Source: Natribaculum breve (GTDB lineage: Archaea > Halobacteriota > Halobacteria > Halobacteriales > Natrialbaceae). From it: a DNA stretch of 64,000 nucleotides. The notes beneath the pieces were generated by a model. It was not told the origin of the DNA, ran no database searches, and was given only the letters and a program-made list of their open reading frames with translations. The stretch is taken from positions 2,914,001 to 2,978,000 of the forward strand of contig NZ_CP095390.1 in NCBI RefSeq assembly GCF_023008585.1, written 5' to 3'. Below, in pieces: positions 43,076-51,322 of the stretch (its first letter is position 1; every line of letters starts with the position of its first letter). A program made the position numbers and the translations under genes.

Positions 43076-46000
43076 TCAGTCGTCCGACGCGTCGGGGTCG
43101 CCGTCAGATCGGCGCTCGTCGACCGGCGACCGTCGTCCGTCCACCGCCGTCGGGCCGGCGGGGACGTCGGGGCCGAGATAGCGCGTCCACAGCACCAGCA
43201 GCGTCGGCAGGACGAGCACGCTCGCGAGAAACGAGTAGACGATCGTCAGCGCCGTGACGACGCCGAACTGGCGGAGGACGGGCAAGATGGCGAGTGCGAG
43301 CGTGCCGAAGCCGCCGACGGTCGTCGCTGCGCTGCCGAGTAACGCGCCGCCGGTGCCCGTGACGGCAGTCGACAGCGCCGCCGCGACGTCGCCCTGGCGC
43401 TCGAGTTCGAGCGCGTAGCGGGAACTGACGTGGATGCTGTAGGCGACGCCGAGACCGATCGTGAGGCTCGTGACCGTCCCCGTCAGGACGTTGAGCGGTA
43501 CGCCCACGAGCGCCATCGTCCCGAGTGTCCAGCTGAGTGCCATCGCGACGGGTGCGAGCGCGACCACGCCCAGCGTCGCGCCGTTGCCCGTCGCGCGGTA
43601 GGCCAGCGAGAGGACGACGACGACGACCGCGAGCGTGACGACGAGTCCCTCGAGGACGGTCTCGAGGACGGCCCGCTCGAGAACGTGGGTGACGACGGGG
43701 CCGCCGGTCGCGACGGCAGTCCAGCGATCGTCTGCCCCGTCGTCGATCGCCGCCGCGACGTCGCGAGCCGCCGCAGCCGTCTCCGCGCTCGAGGCGTTGC
43801 CTCGAACCGAGACGACCAGTCGGAGCGCCTCGTACTCGCCGTCGGCCGTCCGGGAGAGCAGGTCGCTCGCGGTCGCTGGGTCGAGTTCGAACAGCCGGTC
43901 GTACAGCGACTCGAGGTTCTGGTCGGGAACGCCGTCGCCGGATCGATCGGCGAGCTGGTAGGTCGCGTCGAGCGAGTCGTCGTCGGCCGTCCGCGCCTCG
44001 ATCGCCGACAGCGGCGAGCGGACGTCGGCCTCGCCGTTCGCGAGCCTGGAGACGACGACGCTGTCTTCGGCCACGGCCTCGGCGTCGGCGACTCGCTCGA
44101 GCGTCTCCCCGTCGGTGACGTCCCCTCGCACGAGGATCTGGACCGTCGCGTCCCGCTTGAAGGTTCGCTCGACGGACTCGAGGTCGTCTCTGGCGCCGTA
44201 CTCGCCGGGTCGGACCGGGTCGGGGAGTCGGTCGGTCCAGGCTGGCGGTTCCTCGGCGAGGAACTGCCGCTGGTCGAAACTGGTGTCGGCCTGCGTCGCG
44301 CCGTAGACGCCGCCTGCGGTCACCAGCAACGTGGCGACGAGGACGGCGAGGGGTGCACGGCGAGCGGCGACTGCACCGACCGAGAGCATCCGTCCGAGTC
44401 GGTCGCCGGTGCCGAACGCGCGTTTCCGACGGTCGAAGCCGTGGGACTCGAGGACGGAATCGAGTTCGACCTTCGCGGCGGGGATCAGCGCCCCGAAGAC
44501 GACCAGCGCGGCGAGGATGCCGACGGCGCTGACGACGCCGAACTCGCGAACGGGTGCGATCGGGCTGACGAGGTTCGCGAGGAAGCCGACGGCGGTCGTC
44601 GCCGTCACCCAGGCGAGCGCGACGCCGACGCCCCCGAGTGCGGCGGCCATAGACGCTCGAGTTCCGTCCGCCGTGTCCGTCTCGCGCCGTTCGCGGTGGC
44701 GCATGAAGACGTGAATCGCGTAGTCGATCGACAGCCCGACGAGCAAGACGGGGACGGCGACGAACGCCTGGTTGAACGCGATTCCCGCCCAGCCCATGGC
44801 CCCGAACGTCCAGAGCAGCACCACGAGGACGCCCGCGACGCCGAGGACGACGTCGAGCAGGTCGCGGTAGGCGACGAGCAACGCGAGCGCGACGAACGCG
44901 AGCGCGAGCGGGGCGACGATCGCTACACTGTCACCCATCGAGCGGTCGATCTCGTCGGCGACGATGCCGCTGCCGACGACGACGTACTCCTGGTCGCGCT
45001 CGGCGGCCATCTCGCGCACCTCGAGCTGTGCGTCGACGAGGTCGTCGTCGATCGTCCCCGGTCCCCGCAGTGCACCCTCCGTCGAAGACTGCGTGAGCAC
45101 CGTCATCCGGGCGTCGGCAGTCGTCGATCCCGGCTCGTACGACGACGGCAGCAACCGCAACGCGGCGTCGCCCGCCGGACCGCCGCCGGCGAGAAATTGC
45201 TCGAGCGCCGCCTCGTAGGCCGACTCGTTCAGCGACTCGAGCGCCGCGATCTGTTCTTCGAGCGGCGGCTGGTCGGTCGACTCGAGAACTCGCCGTTCTG
45301 CCTCGAGTCGGTCCTGTTCGGCGCGCAGCCGTTCGTACTCGCCGGCGAGGACGCCGACCGTCCCGGCGGTGCGGGCGTCCTCGCGCGCCGACGCGAGTTC
45401 GTCGATGCGATAGTCGTACGTCGCGTCGTCGATCTCGCCGGCGTCGTGTTCGCGCTCCGTGGCGACTCGTTCGGCCTCGACCCGCCTGACCTGCGCCATC
45501 GCTCGCTCGAAGCGATCGGTTTGCGCGTCGTCGAGCGAGGCGGTCGCGTTCTCGCGTGCCCGCTCGAATCCGGCCTCGATCTCGGCGGCCCGGCGCTCGT
45601 ACTCTCGTTCGCTCACCGTCCCCGCCGCGTACGATTCGTTCAACCGCTCGTACTCCCGCTGTAACCTCTCCGCCCGGTCGAGTTCGGCCTCGAGCACTCG
45701 CCCCGTCGCGTTCAGCTCCTCGCCGCGGCGCTCGAGGTCCGCAGCCTGTGTCTCGAGTTTCGCGGCTCGCTCCTCCCGGACGACGCCCGTGGCGACGACG
45801 TTCTCGACGCCGACGATCGGCGTCTCGTCCGCCAGCGTCGCGTCGACCGATTCGTCGTCGCGGATCGCCCGCTGGAACTCGAGCGAGGCGAGCAGCGACT
45901 CCCTCGAGAGGGCGTCCTCACCTTCGACGACGAGCTGGACAGTCGTCTCGTTTCTCCCTGTCGAGAAGTTCTGCTCGACGTACTCGAGCGCGCGAGCCTC

Positions 46001-46150
46001 GGGCGACTCGCTCTCGAACTGCTCGAGCGAGGAATCGACCTCGAGGGCGGTCACGCCGCTCCCGAGGAGTGCCGTGACGAGGACGAACGCGGCGAGCACG
46101 AGCCTCGTCCTGGTCGTGACCGCGGCGGCGAGTCGGTCGGCACGCGACAC
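43076..46150 (-). CDS. RND-superfamily (MMPL-type) exporter 2
   Basis: This 1,024-residue paralogue of exporter 1 has the same layout. There is a coiled-coil insert in the first outer loop (LETQAADLERRGEELNATGR), then GLSIDYAIHVFMRHRERRET and TIGLGVAYSIHVSSRYALEL. The start is GTG at 46150, with GAGGTGA upstream as a ribosome binding site. The two paralogues probably arose by tandem duplication and have diverged mostly in the soluble loops, which suggests different cargo. The stop is TGA followed by TACCGTCGG. Confidence 0.9.
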   Translation of the reverse strand: MSRADRLAAAVTTRTRLVLAAFVLVTALLGSGVTALEVDSSLEQFESESPEARALEYVEQNFSTGRNETTVQLVVEGEDALSRESLLASLEFQRAIRDDESVDATLADETPIVGVENVVATGVVREERAAKLETQAADLERRGEELNATGRVLEAELDRAERLQREYERLNESYAAGTVSEREYERRAAEIEAGFERARENATASLDDAQTDRFERAMAQVRRVEAERVATEREHDAGEIDDATYDYRIDELASAREDARTAGTVGVLAGEYERLRAEQDRLEAERRVLESTDQPPLEEQIAALESLNESAYEAALEQFLAGGGPAGDAALRLLPSSYEPGSTTADARMTVLTQSSTEGALRGPGTIDDDLVDAQLEVREMAAERDQEYVVVGSGIVADEIDRSMGDSVAIVAPLALAFVALALLVAYRDLLDVVLGVAGVLVVLLWTFGAMGWAGIAFNQAFVAVPVLLVGLSIDYAIHVFMRHRERRETDTADGTRASMAAALGGVGVALAWVTATTAVGFLANLVSPIAPVREFGVVSAVGILAALVVFGALIPAAKVELDSVLESHGFDRRKRAFGTGDRLGRMLSVGAVAARRAPLAVLVATLLVTAGGVYGATQADTSFDQRQFLAEEPPAWTDRLPDPVRPGEYGARDDLESVERTFKRDATVQILVRGDVTDGETLERVADAEAVAEDSVVVSRLANGEADVRSPLSAIEARTADDDSLDATYQLADRSGDGVPDQNLESLYDRLFELDPATASDLLSRTADGEYEALRLVVSVRGNASSAETAAAARDVAAAIDDGADDRWTAVATGGPVVTHVLERAVLETVLEGLVVTLAVVVVVLSLAYRATGNGATLGVVALAPVAMALSWTLGTMALVGVPLNVLTGTVTSLTIGLGVAYSIHVSSRYALELERQGDVAAALSTAVTGTGGALLGSAATTVGGFGTLALAILPVLRQFGVVTALTIVYSFLASVLVLPTLLVLWTRYLGPDVPAGPTAVDGRRSPVDERRSDGDPDASDD

Positions 46151-46196
46151 CGGCCGTCACCTCGTCTCTGCCCGCTCGCTCGAGGAATTCATGATC

Positions 46197-46234
46197 GTTG
46201 TCACGACCGTTTCGAACGGTACCGTATATATTTG
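46197..46234 (-). promoter_or_regulatory. Promoter and operator-like motif of RND exporter 2
   Basis: A minus-strand TATA AAATATATACGG lies at about 46225-46234. Downstream of it is the motif whose plus-strand reading is GTTGTCACGA (46197-46206), like the repeats before exporter 1. The motif sits near the expected transcription start. Confidence 0.5.
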
Positions 46235-46264
46235 GCCCTGTCGAGGTCGTCTTTCAAATCGCCT

Positions 46265-46690
46265 TCACTCGATGCCTCGTTGCTGTGCACCCTCGCGAAT
46301 TCTCGCGGCGCGTTTGCGAACGCGGGAGACGTACCGTCTGATCTTCTCCGGTTTCTCGCCGTAGAACGAGGCGAGCCAGTAGACGTCCGTATGAGGCTGT
46401 GTGAGCAAGTACGCGACGAGCGTGTCTCGACCGGCCTGAATGATCGCCGGAGGCACGCCCCGTTCACCGGTACCTGCCTCCTCGAAGCCATTGACGTCGA
46501 AGTAGACGTCGACGTACAGTTCGGCGAGATCCGGGTCGGTGAATTCGATCTCTCGATGCTGCGGTGCCTCGAATCGGTAGACGTCGTCGCCATCCGGCGA
46601 GGTGCGTTCGGTGATTCGTACACCGAGGATGTACTCGCGGAACGTCGATTCGGTGCCAGTCGGGGTCGTCGGTTCGTTTGATCGTGACAT
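46265..46690 (-). CDS. Unknown protein with a helical, basic C terminus
   Basis: This 141-residue protein starts MSRSNEPTTPTGTESTFREY. The middle part (RFEAPQHREIEFTDPDLAEL, YVDVYFDVNGFEEAGTG) looks beta-rich. The end (YWLASFYGEKPEKIRRYVSR then VRKRAARIREGAQQRG) is a basic helical stretch that could bind nucleic acid. I do not recognise the family. It is upstream of RND exporter 2 on the same strand (about 115 bases) but separated from it by that gene's promoter. Confidence 0.6.
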   Translation of the reverse strand: MSRSNEPTTPTGTESTFREYILGVRITERTSPDGDDVYRFEAPQHREIEFTDPDLAELYVDVYFDVNGFEEAGTGERGVPPAIIQAGRDTLVAYLLTQPHTDVYWLASFYGEKPEKIRRYVSRVRKRAARIREGAQQRGIE

Positions 46691-46749
46691 GTGTGGATAG
46701 TCTGTCGGTGAGTCGTGATTCGTGCCGGGTACGGGTCGAGGGGAGACGG

Positions 46750-47472
46750 TTACCGTCGACGGCAGGCAGAGCGGCCGATCATCAGAAGGATCGCTGCGGC
46801 AGCGACGACCGGGACGATCGGTCCTGCGCCACTTTCGTCGGCAGATTCGTCCGTTTCGGTCTGTTCTCCATCGGTCGCCGTCTCCTTCTCGTCGGTAGAA
46901 TTGCTCGCGTCGTCACTCGCGTCTGCGACACCACCCCCGTCGCTCGAGGTCACCGTGACGGTATCTGACTGGCCGACTGGTTCGAAAGCGTTGCCGTCGT
47001 CGGCATCGAACTGGATCGGCTCGACGGTGACGCGAGTCTCGCCAGGTGAGACCCCGGACACGTTCACCGTCGCGAGCAGTACGTCCGTCGCGCCGGGTTG
47101 TATCGATCGATCGAGGTCGACTGCCTCCAGTTCGGCTGTCTGGCCGTCCGGTCCGATCTCGGGTTCGGTCGTCATCCCGAACCGGTCGGGATAGCTCGCG
47201 TCCTCGATGCGGGCCACGTCGTCGTCCGTCGATAGCCGGAGGGAGTAGCCGGCGAGTCCGTCGGGTGCCCCGGTGAGGGTGAGCGCGACGGTCGCAGTTC
47301 CGTTTTCGTCGACGGTTTCGCCGACGACGCGAACGGTCGGCTGGTCTGTCTGCGTCTGTGTCGCACCGGCTGCAATCGTCGCGATCCCACAGACGGAAGC
47401 GAGAACGGCGATAGAGAGCAGTACGCCGCCGACGCGAGTCGCTGCGCGTGTCGAAGTCGTCTCCTGGGTCAT
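46750..47472 (-). CDS. Membrane-anchored cohesin-domain protein
   Basis: This 240-residue exported protein has a signal or anchor helix near residues 14-36. One cohesin-type domain follows (residues about 45-165): VRVVGETVDENGTATVALTL, SIQPGATDVLLATVNVSGVS and VTVEPIQFDADDGNAFEP. After a Thr/Asp/Glu linker comes a C-terminal hydrophobic helix (GPIVPVVAAAAILLMIG) and a basic tail, as in surface-anchored proteins, although no PGF motif is present. It is directly downstream of, and on the same strand as, a dockerin-bearing secreted protein, which suggests that they bind each other. Confidence 0.78.
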   Translation of the reverse strand: MTQETTSTRAATRVGGVLLSIAVLASVCGIATIAAGATQTQTDQPTVRVVGETVDENGTATVALTLTGAPDGLAGYSLRLSTDDDVARIEDASYPDRFGMTTEPEIGPDGQTAELEAVDLDRSIQPGATDVLLATVNVSGVSPGETRVTVEPIQFDADDGNAFEPVGQSDTVTVTSSDGGGVADASDDASNSTDEKETATDGEQTETDESADESGAGPIVPVVAAAAILLMIGRSACRRR

Positions 47473-47540
47473 GGGTCGTGTAACTCGGAAGAATCGTGAA
47501 TGGGAGGGTGGTCGTAGCGGGACCGTCCGTCGATCGGACG

Positions 47541-50204
47541 TTAGTTGACCTCTTCGTAGAGACTGGCGACGTCGTCGTAGTCGAGCCGGCCGTTCTCGTT
47601 GAAGTCGTAGGCGGCCTCGTTCAGACGCACCTCGTCGCTTTCGATGTTTTCGAACAGCGACACGATGTCGTCGTAGTCGAGCCGCCCGTTTCCGTTGACG
47701 TCCTCGTACCGACCGTCGCCGTCGACGTCGGTCGGGCGGTCTCCACCGCCGATGGCAGGCGGTCTCTTTGGTCCGCCGACGAAGACGCCGCTTCGTCCCT
47801 CCGCGTCGATGGCGTTACCGCTGTCGTCGTCGATGTCCTCGACGCCGACCTCGAGGTCGGTCGTCCCCTCTCCCTCGGCCAGGACGGTGAGCGATGCGAG
47901 GGCGACGTTTCTCCCACCGGGCTGGACGTTCCGTTCGGCGTCGGAGAACCGAAGCATCACCGACGAGCCGTCGTCGCTGATGCGACTCCTGGTGAGCGCC
48001 AGATCGTCGGCGAACGAGACGTCGGTGATCGTCGCGACCTCCGGGTTCGAGACCGTGACGGTGAGCTCGCCACCGGAGATGCCCGAGGGCAGCGAGGAGG
48101 CGTACAGCTCGGCTGTCCCCGTCGATCCTTTGCGGACGGCGATCGACTGGAGGTCGATCAGAACGTTCGGCTGGTAGACGTACAGCCCGTCGTTGGGGTA
48201 CGAGCGAGCGGGACCGCCGAATCCGTCCTCACAGCAGAGGACGCGGCCGTCGTCCATCACGTAGACGTTGTCGATGTTGCGGAGTGCATCGTCTGCGTCC
48301 GCTGGCGAGTCAGTAAAGTCAGGGCCGACGATGACCGGCTCGAGCATCGAGACGTTGTAATCTCGTTCCAGCTCGGCCCGATAGACCACCCCGCCGTCGA
48401 CGCGGTCCATCTGGATGTCGCCCGTATCGTCGGCCAGGCCGTCGTTGAACTCGGAGATGCCAAAGTAGACGAAGTCGCCGGGGCCTGCGCCGTCGATACT
48501 GTCGACACCTTCGGCCTTGTTGAACTCGATCGACGCACCGATTTCCTTGGCGGCTGCCCGCGTCTCGAGGAACGGCACCTTCCGGAGTTCGTCGTCGACG
48601 CCATCGTGGCCGTTTTCCTCGTATTGCTCGGCCCACTCGATGATCTCCTGGTTGGTGATGTAGTTCTGGTTGCCGTTCTCGACGACCTCCCTGTCGGCTT
48701 CCTCGAGTGCCGCCTCGAGGTCCGTTTCCCAGTCGGTTTCGGCGTGGGTCTCGAGGTAGTCCTCCTGGGTGACGTCGTCGTACTCGGCGATCCACGCTTC
48801 GCACTCGGCGTTGCTCGCGTGGCCCAGCGGTAGCCACTCGATCTCGAGGTTCACGTCGGCCGGGGAGTGGCGGGTTCCCGAGTTTGCGACAGAAGCCTCG
48901 TCGTTGGTGATTTTGGGTGCGTAAAGGGTGCCTTCGACGTCCATCGGGTCGTCGTAACTGGGAATCGGCTCGTCGGCGACGAACTTGTAGATCCCTTTAC
49001 TGTCGCCATCGGAACAGCCGTAGACGGTCCGCTCGTCGGTCTGAATGTCGGGTGCTTCCCAGGACGCCCGGCCCATCACGTAGTACTTGACCGGCTGCGG
49101 CGGGTCTGCTGTCGGTTCGCGAACGTCGACGTGGTAGCCGTAGCGATAGGGGTTCGGATAGACGTCGCCGATCGGCTTCGTGGTGTTGACCTCACCCTCT
49201 ACCGGTTGTGCACCGAGGTAGTACGCGAGGAACTCGACGCCGCTGAGTGCCCAGTACCCTTGAATGGGCCAGGAGTCGTCGTCGTAGTACTCGTTGACGG
49301 CGTCTTGAATCCCCACCGGATTTGGTCTATTCCAGAACTGGCAGCCTCCGAGGATGCCCTTGCCGGACCCTGCTTCCTCGACGTCACTCACCGTCGACGT
49401 GAGCGACACTCGCGGATGGGCGTAGTTCTCCTCCGAGGATATCATCGTGTTCCACGGACTCAGATCGCCGTAGCAGTTGATACGCGTCCCGCCGAGGTCG
49501 CGAAACGGGGCCGTATTCGCGAGGTTGATCGCGTGTTCCAGGTCGGCCTCCCACTCGCCGTCGGCCGTCGTGCTGATCGGGATCCGAGAGATGTTCCCGG
49601 GGCTGTTCTCCCAGTTCGTGAACAGGTATCCTTCGGTCCCCTCCTCGTTCGTGGCGACGAACTGGTTACAGTCCGGGTTGGTCGCTGGATCGCCGTACTG
49701 GGTGCCGGCGAAGTTGTCCGTGGTGACGTCGGTTCCCTCGGGCGTCTGGGTCACACCGAGGCGTTCAGTCCCGCCGTTGATGGGCTCTCGCCCTTGCGCC
49801 AGCAGGACGTACTCGCCGTTGCCAGACCGGACGACGCCCTGTTCCGCTTCGTTCTGTGGCGTCGGAACCTCCGTAAAATCGCCGTTGTCGCCATCTAGCT
49901 CGAACTGGAATCCCTCGAAGTAGCCGATCCCCGATCGGTCGAACGGTTCCGGATTCTCCTCGCTCGGGTGCTGGAGACTGTAGAGCAACGACCCGTCTTC
50001 GAATACGAACGGACCCGTCACCTCCGCACCGAACGCCGTCGTCGAAAATCGCTTGAGCTGTCCTCTGACGCTCGGTGCGCCGGGTGTATCCGATTCCGCG
50101 ACCTCGTCAGCGCCCGCCACACCGGCCACGCTGGCACCGAGTGCGGCAGCTATCGACGTTTCCATCAACCGCCGTCGAGATAACTCGACCATGCGAACTG
50201 TCAT
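47541..50204 (-). CDS. Tat-exported PhoX-like (DUF839) protein with C-terminal cohesin and dockerin
   Basis: This 887-residue secreted protein has a Tat signal (SRRRLMETSIAAALGASVAG). A beta-propeller-like PhoX/DUF839 region follows (about residues 40-700: PVGIQDAVNEYYDDDSWPIQ, YVMGRASWEAPDIQ, VLCCEDGFGG). Next is a cohesin-like domain (about 705-835: IAVRKGSTGTAELYASSLPS, NVQPGGRNVALASLTVLAEG). The protein ends in a dockerin pair of Ca2+-binding loops, DVNGNGRLDYDDIVSLFE and DFNENGRLDYDDVASLYE. PhoX proteins are Ca2+-dependent phosphatases; activity here is not proven. ATG 50204 fits the TATA at 50226-50234. Confidence 0.8.
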   Translation of the reverse strand: MTVRMVELSRRRLMETSIAAALGASVAGVAGADEVAESDTPGAPSVRGQLKRFSTTAFGAEVTGPFVFEDGSLLYSLQHPSEENPEPFDRSGIGYFEGFQFELDGDNGDFTEVPTPQNEAEQGVVRSGNGEYVLLAQGREPINGGTERLGVTQTPEGTDVTTDNFAGTQYGDPATNPDCNQFVATNEEGTEGYLFTNWENSPGNISRIPISTTADGEWEADLEHAINLANTAPFRDLGGTRINCYGDLSPWNTMISSEENYAHPRVSLTSTVSDVEEAGSGKGILGGCQFWNRPNPVGIQDAVNEYYDDDSWPIQGYWALSGVEFLAYYLGAQPVEGEVNTTKPIGDVYPNPYRYGYHVDVREPTADPPQPVKYYVMGRASWEAPDIQTDERTVYGCSDGDSKGIYKFVADEPIPSYDDPMDVEGTLYAPKITNDEASVANSGTRHSPADVNLEIEWLPLGHASNAECEAWIAEYDDVTQEDYLETHAETDWETDLEAALEEADREVVENGNQNYITNQEIIEWAEQYEENGHDGVDDELRKVPFLETRAAAKEIGASIEFNKAEGVDSIDGAGPGDFVYFGISEFNDGLADDTGDIQMDRVDGGVVYRAELERDYNVSMLEPVIVGPDFTDSPADADDALRNIDNVYVMDDGRVLCCEDGFGGPARSYPNDGLYVYQPNVLIDLQSIAVRKGSTGTAELYASSLPSGISGGELTVTVSNPEVATITDVSFADDLALTRSRISDDGSSVMLRFSDAERNVQPGGRNVALASLTVLAEGEGTTDLEVGVEDIDDDSGNAIDAEGRSGVFVGGPKRPPAIGGGDRPTDVDGDGRYEDVNGNGRLDYDDIVSLFENIESDEVRLNEAAYDFNENGRLDYDDVASLYEEVN

Positions 50205-50444
50205 CGACTCAGAAATAGCTTGAAGTTTTATATTTCCTATATAATATGGGAAATTATAGAGTGTAGTAGCCGGTAGAGATATAGGGGATATTGCTAGGTA
50301 TATCTTGTCTCGTAGTGGTATATGTCGATGGAACTTCAGTAATTTTCTACCATGTCTATATAATATTAATGGATAAACCAAATCGAAAATGCGATAGTCG
50401 AACTCACCGCAGTGTCACGAAGTGTGTACGACCGGTGCCGGCAC
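50205..50444. promoter_or_regulatory. A/T-rich island upstream of the PhoX-like gene
   Basis: About 200 bases are far richer in A and T than the rest of the window. It holds the minus-strand TATA (50226-50234) and an inverted repeat ATTTCC (50232-50237) / GGAAAT (50249-50254) over that promoter. Further TATA-like strings (TCTATATAATATTAATGG near 50354) also occur. No gene is evident. It may be a strong, regulated promoter region or a transferred boundary. Confidence 0.5.
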
Positions 50445-51179
50445 TCACTCGATCGACACGGTCTGGAGGTCCTCGGCGAACCGGACGTCGCCGTCGAACT
50501 GCTCGAGGATCGCCTCGCGCATCTCGGCGTGTCGGCCGTCCGTGTGGGGATACAGGTGGGTGAGGTAGACGCGGCCGATCTCGTGGCCGGCGAGTTCGCA
50601 CCCGAGCTGGGTCGGCGTCGGGTGGTTCGAGACGTCGACGTCGTCTGGGAACGAACAGTCGTGGGCCAGCACCGCCGAGCCGTCGGCGAAGTTCGCCAGC
50701 CCGGCGAAGGCCTCGCTGTCGCCGCTGTACGTGAATCGGTCGTCGAACCGGTAGGCGAGACAGGGCAGCGAGTGGCGCGTCTCGTAGGCCGAGACGTCGA
50801 AGCCCGCGACCGAGAAGTCGCCGGGGACGACCTCTCGAACCTGCAGGTCGAGTTTGTCCTGCATGTACTCGTAGACGGAGAGCAGGTCGTCGACGAGCGC
50901 CTTCGTCCCCTGCGGGCCGACGACCTCGAGGTGTTCCTCGCCCGCGAGCCAGCGGGCTTTCATCAGCGGGAGCAGGTCGGCGACGTGATCGAGGTGGTGG
51001 TGGGTCAGCAGGACCGTCGGGACGTTCTCGTAGCCGACGCCGGACTGCTGGAGGCGGTGGAGGACGCCCGAGCCGCAGTCGACGAGGAGCGTCCGGCCGT
51101 CTTCCTGGACGAGGATGCCGGTCTGGAACCGCTCGCCGGTTGGCATCGCGCTACCCGTGCCGAGAAACGTCACCTTCAT
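50445..51179 (-). CDS. Metallo-beta-lactamase-fold hydrolase, ribonuclease Z-like
   Basis: This 244-residue protein starts MKVTFLGTGSAMPTGERFQT. It shows the RNase Z-like metal motif VLLTHHHLDHVADLLPLMKA, then FTYSGDSEAF and VLAHDCSFPDD, and the final His in YLTHLYPHTDGR. It is shorter than true tRNase Z and its first motif is HHHLDH, so it may be a related phosphodiesterase. The ATG at 51179 was chosen because the family N terminus begins there. It is divergent from the Lhr-type helicase. Confidence 0.82.
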   Translation of the reverse strand: MKVTFLGTGSAMPTGERFQTGILVQEDGRTLLVDCGSGVLHRLQQSGVGYENVPTVLLTHHHLDHVADLLPLMKARWLAGEEHLEVVGPQGTKALVDDLLSVYEYMQDKLDLQVREVVPGDFSVAGFDVSAYETRHSLPCLAYRFDDRFTYSGDSEAFAGLANFADGSAVLAHDCSFPDDVDVSNHPTPTQLGCELAGHEIGRVYLTHLYPHTDGRHAEMREAILEQFDGDVRFAEDLQTVSIE

Positions 51180-51322
51180 GGACGAAGGTGTGCCAGCCCG
51201 AAGGAAAGCCGTTTCGACGGCGGATTCAGTTCGGGTTCCGACGCTCTCCTGGTCCCAATCCGGCATTTCACTTTCACTCTGGTGGCCAAACCCTCTTGCC
51301 CACGTGCGCCAAGCTACTGCGT

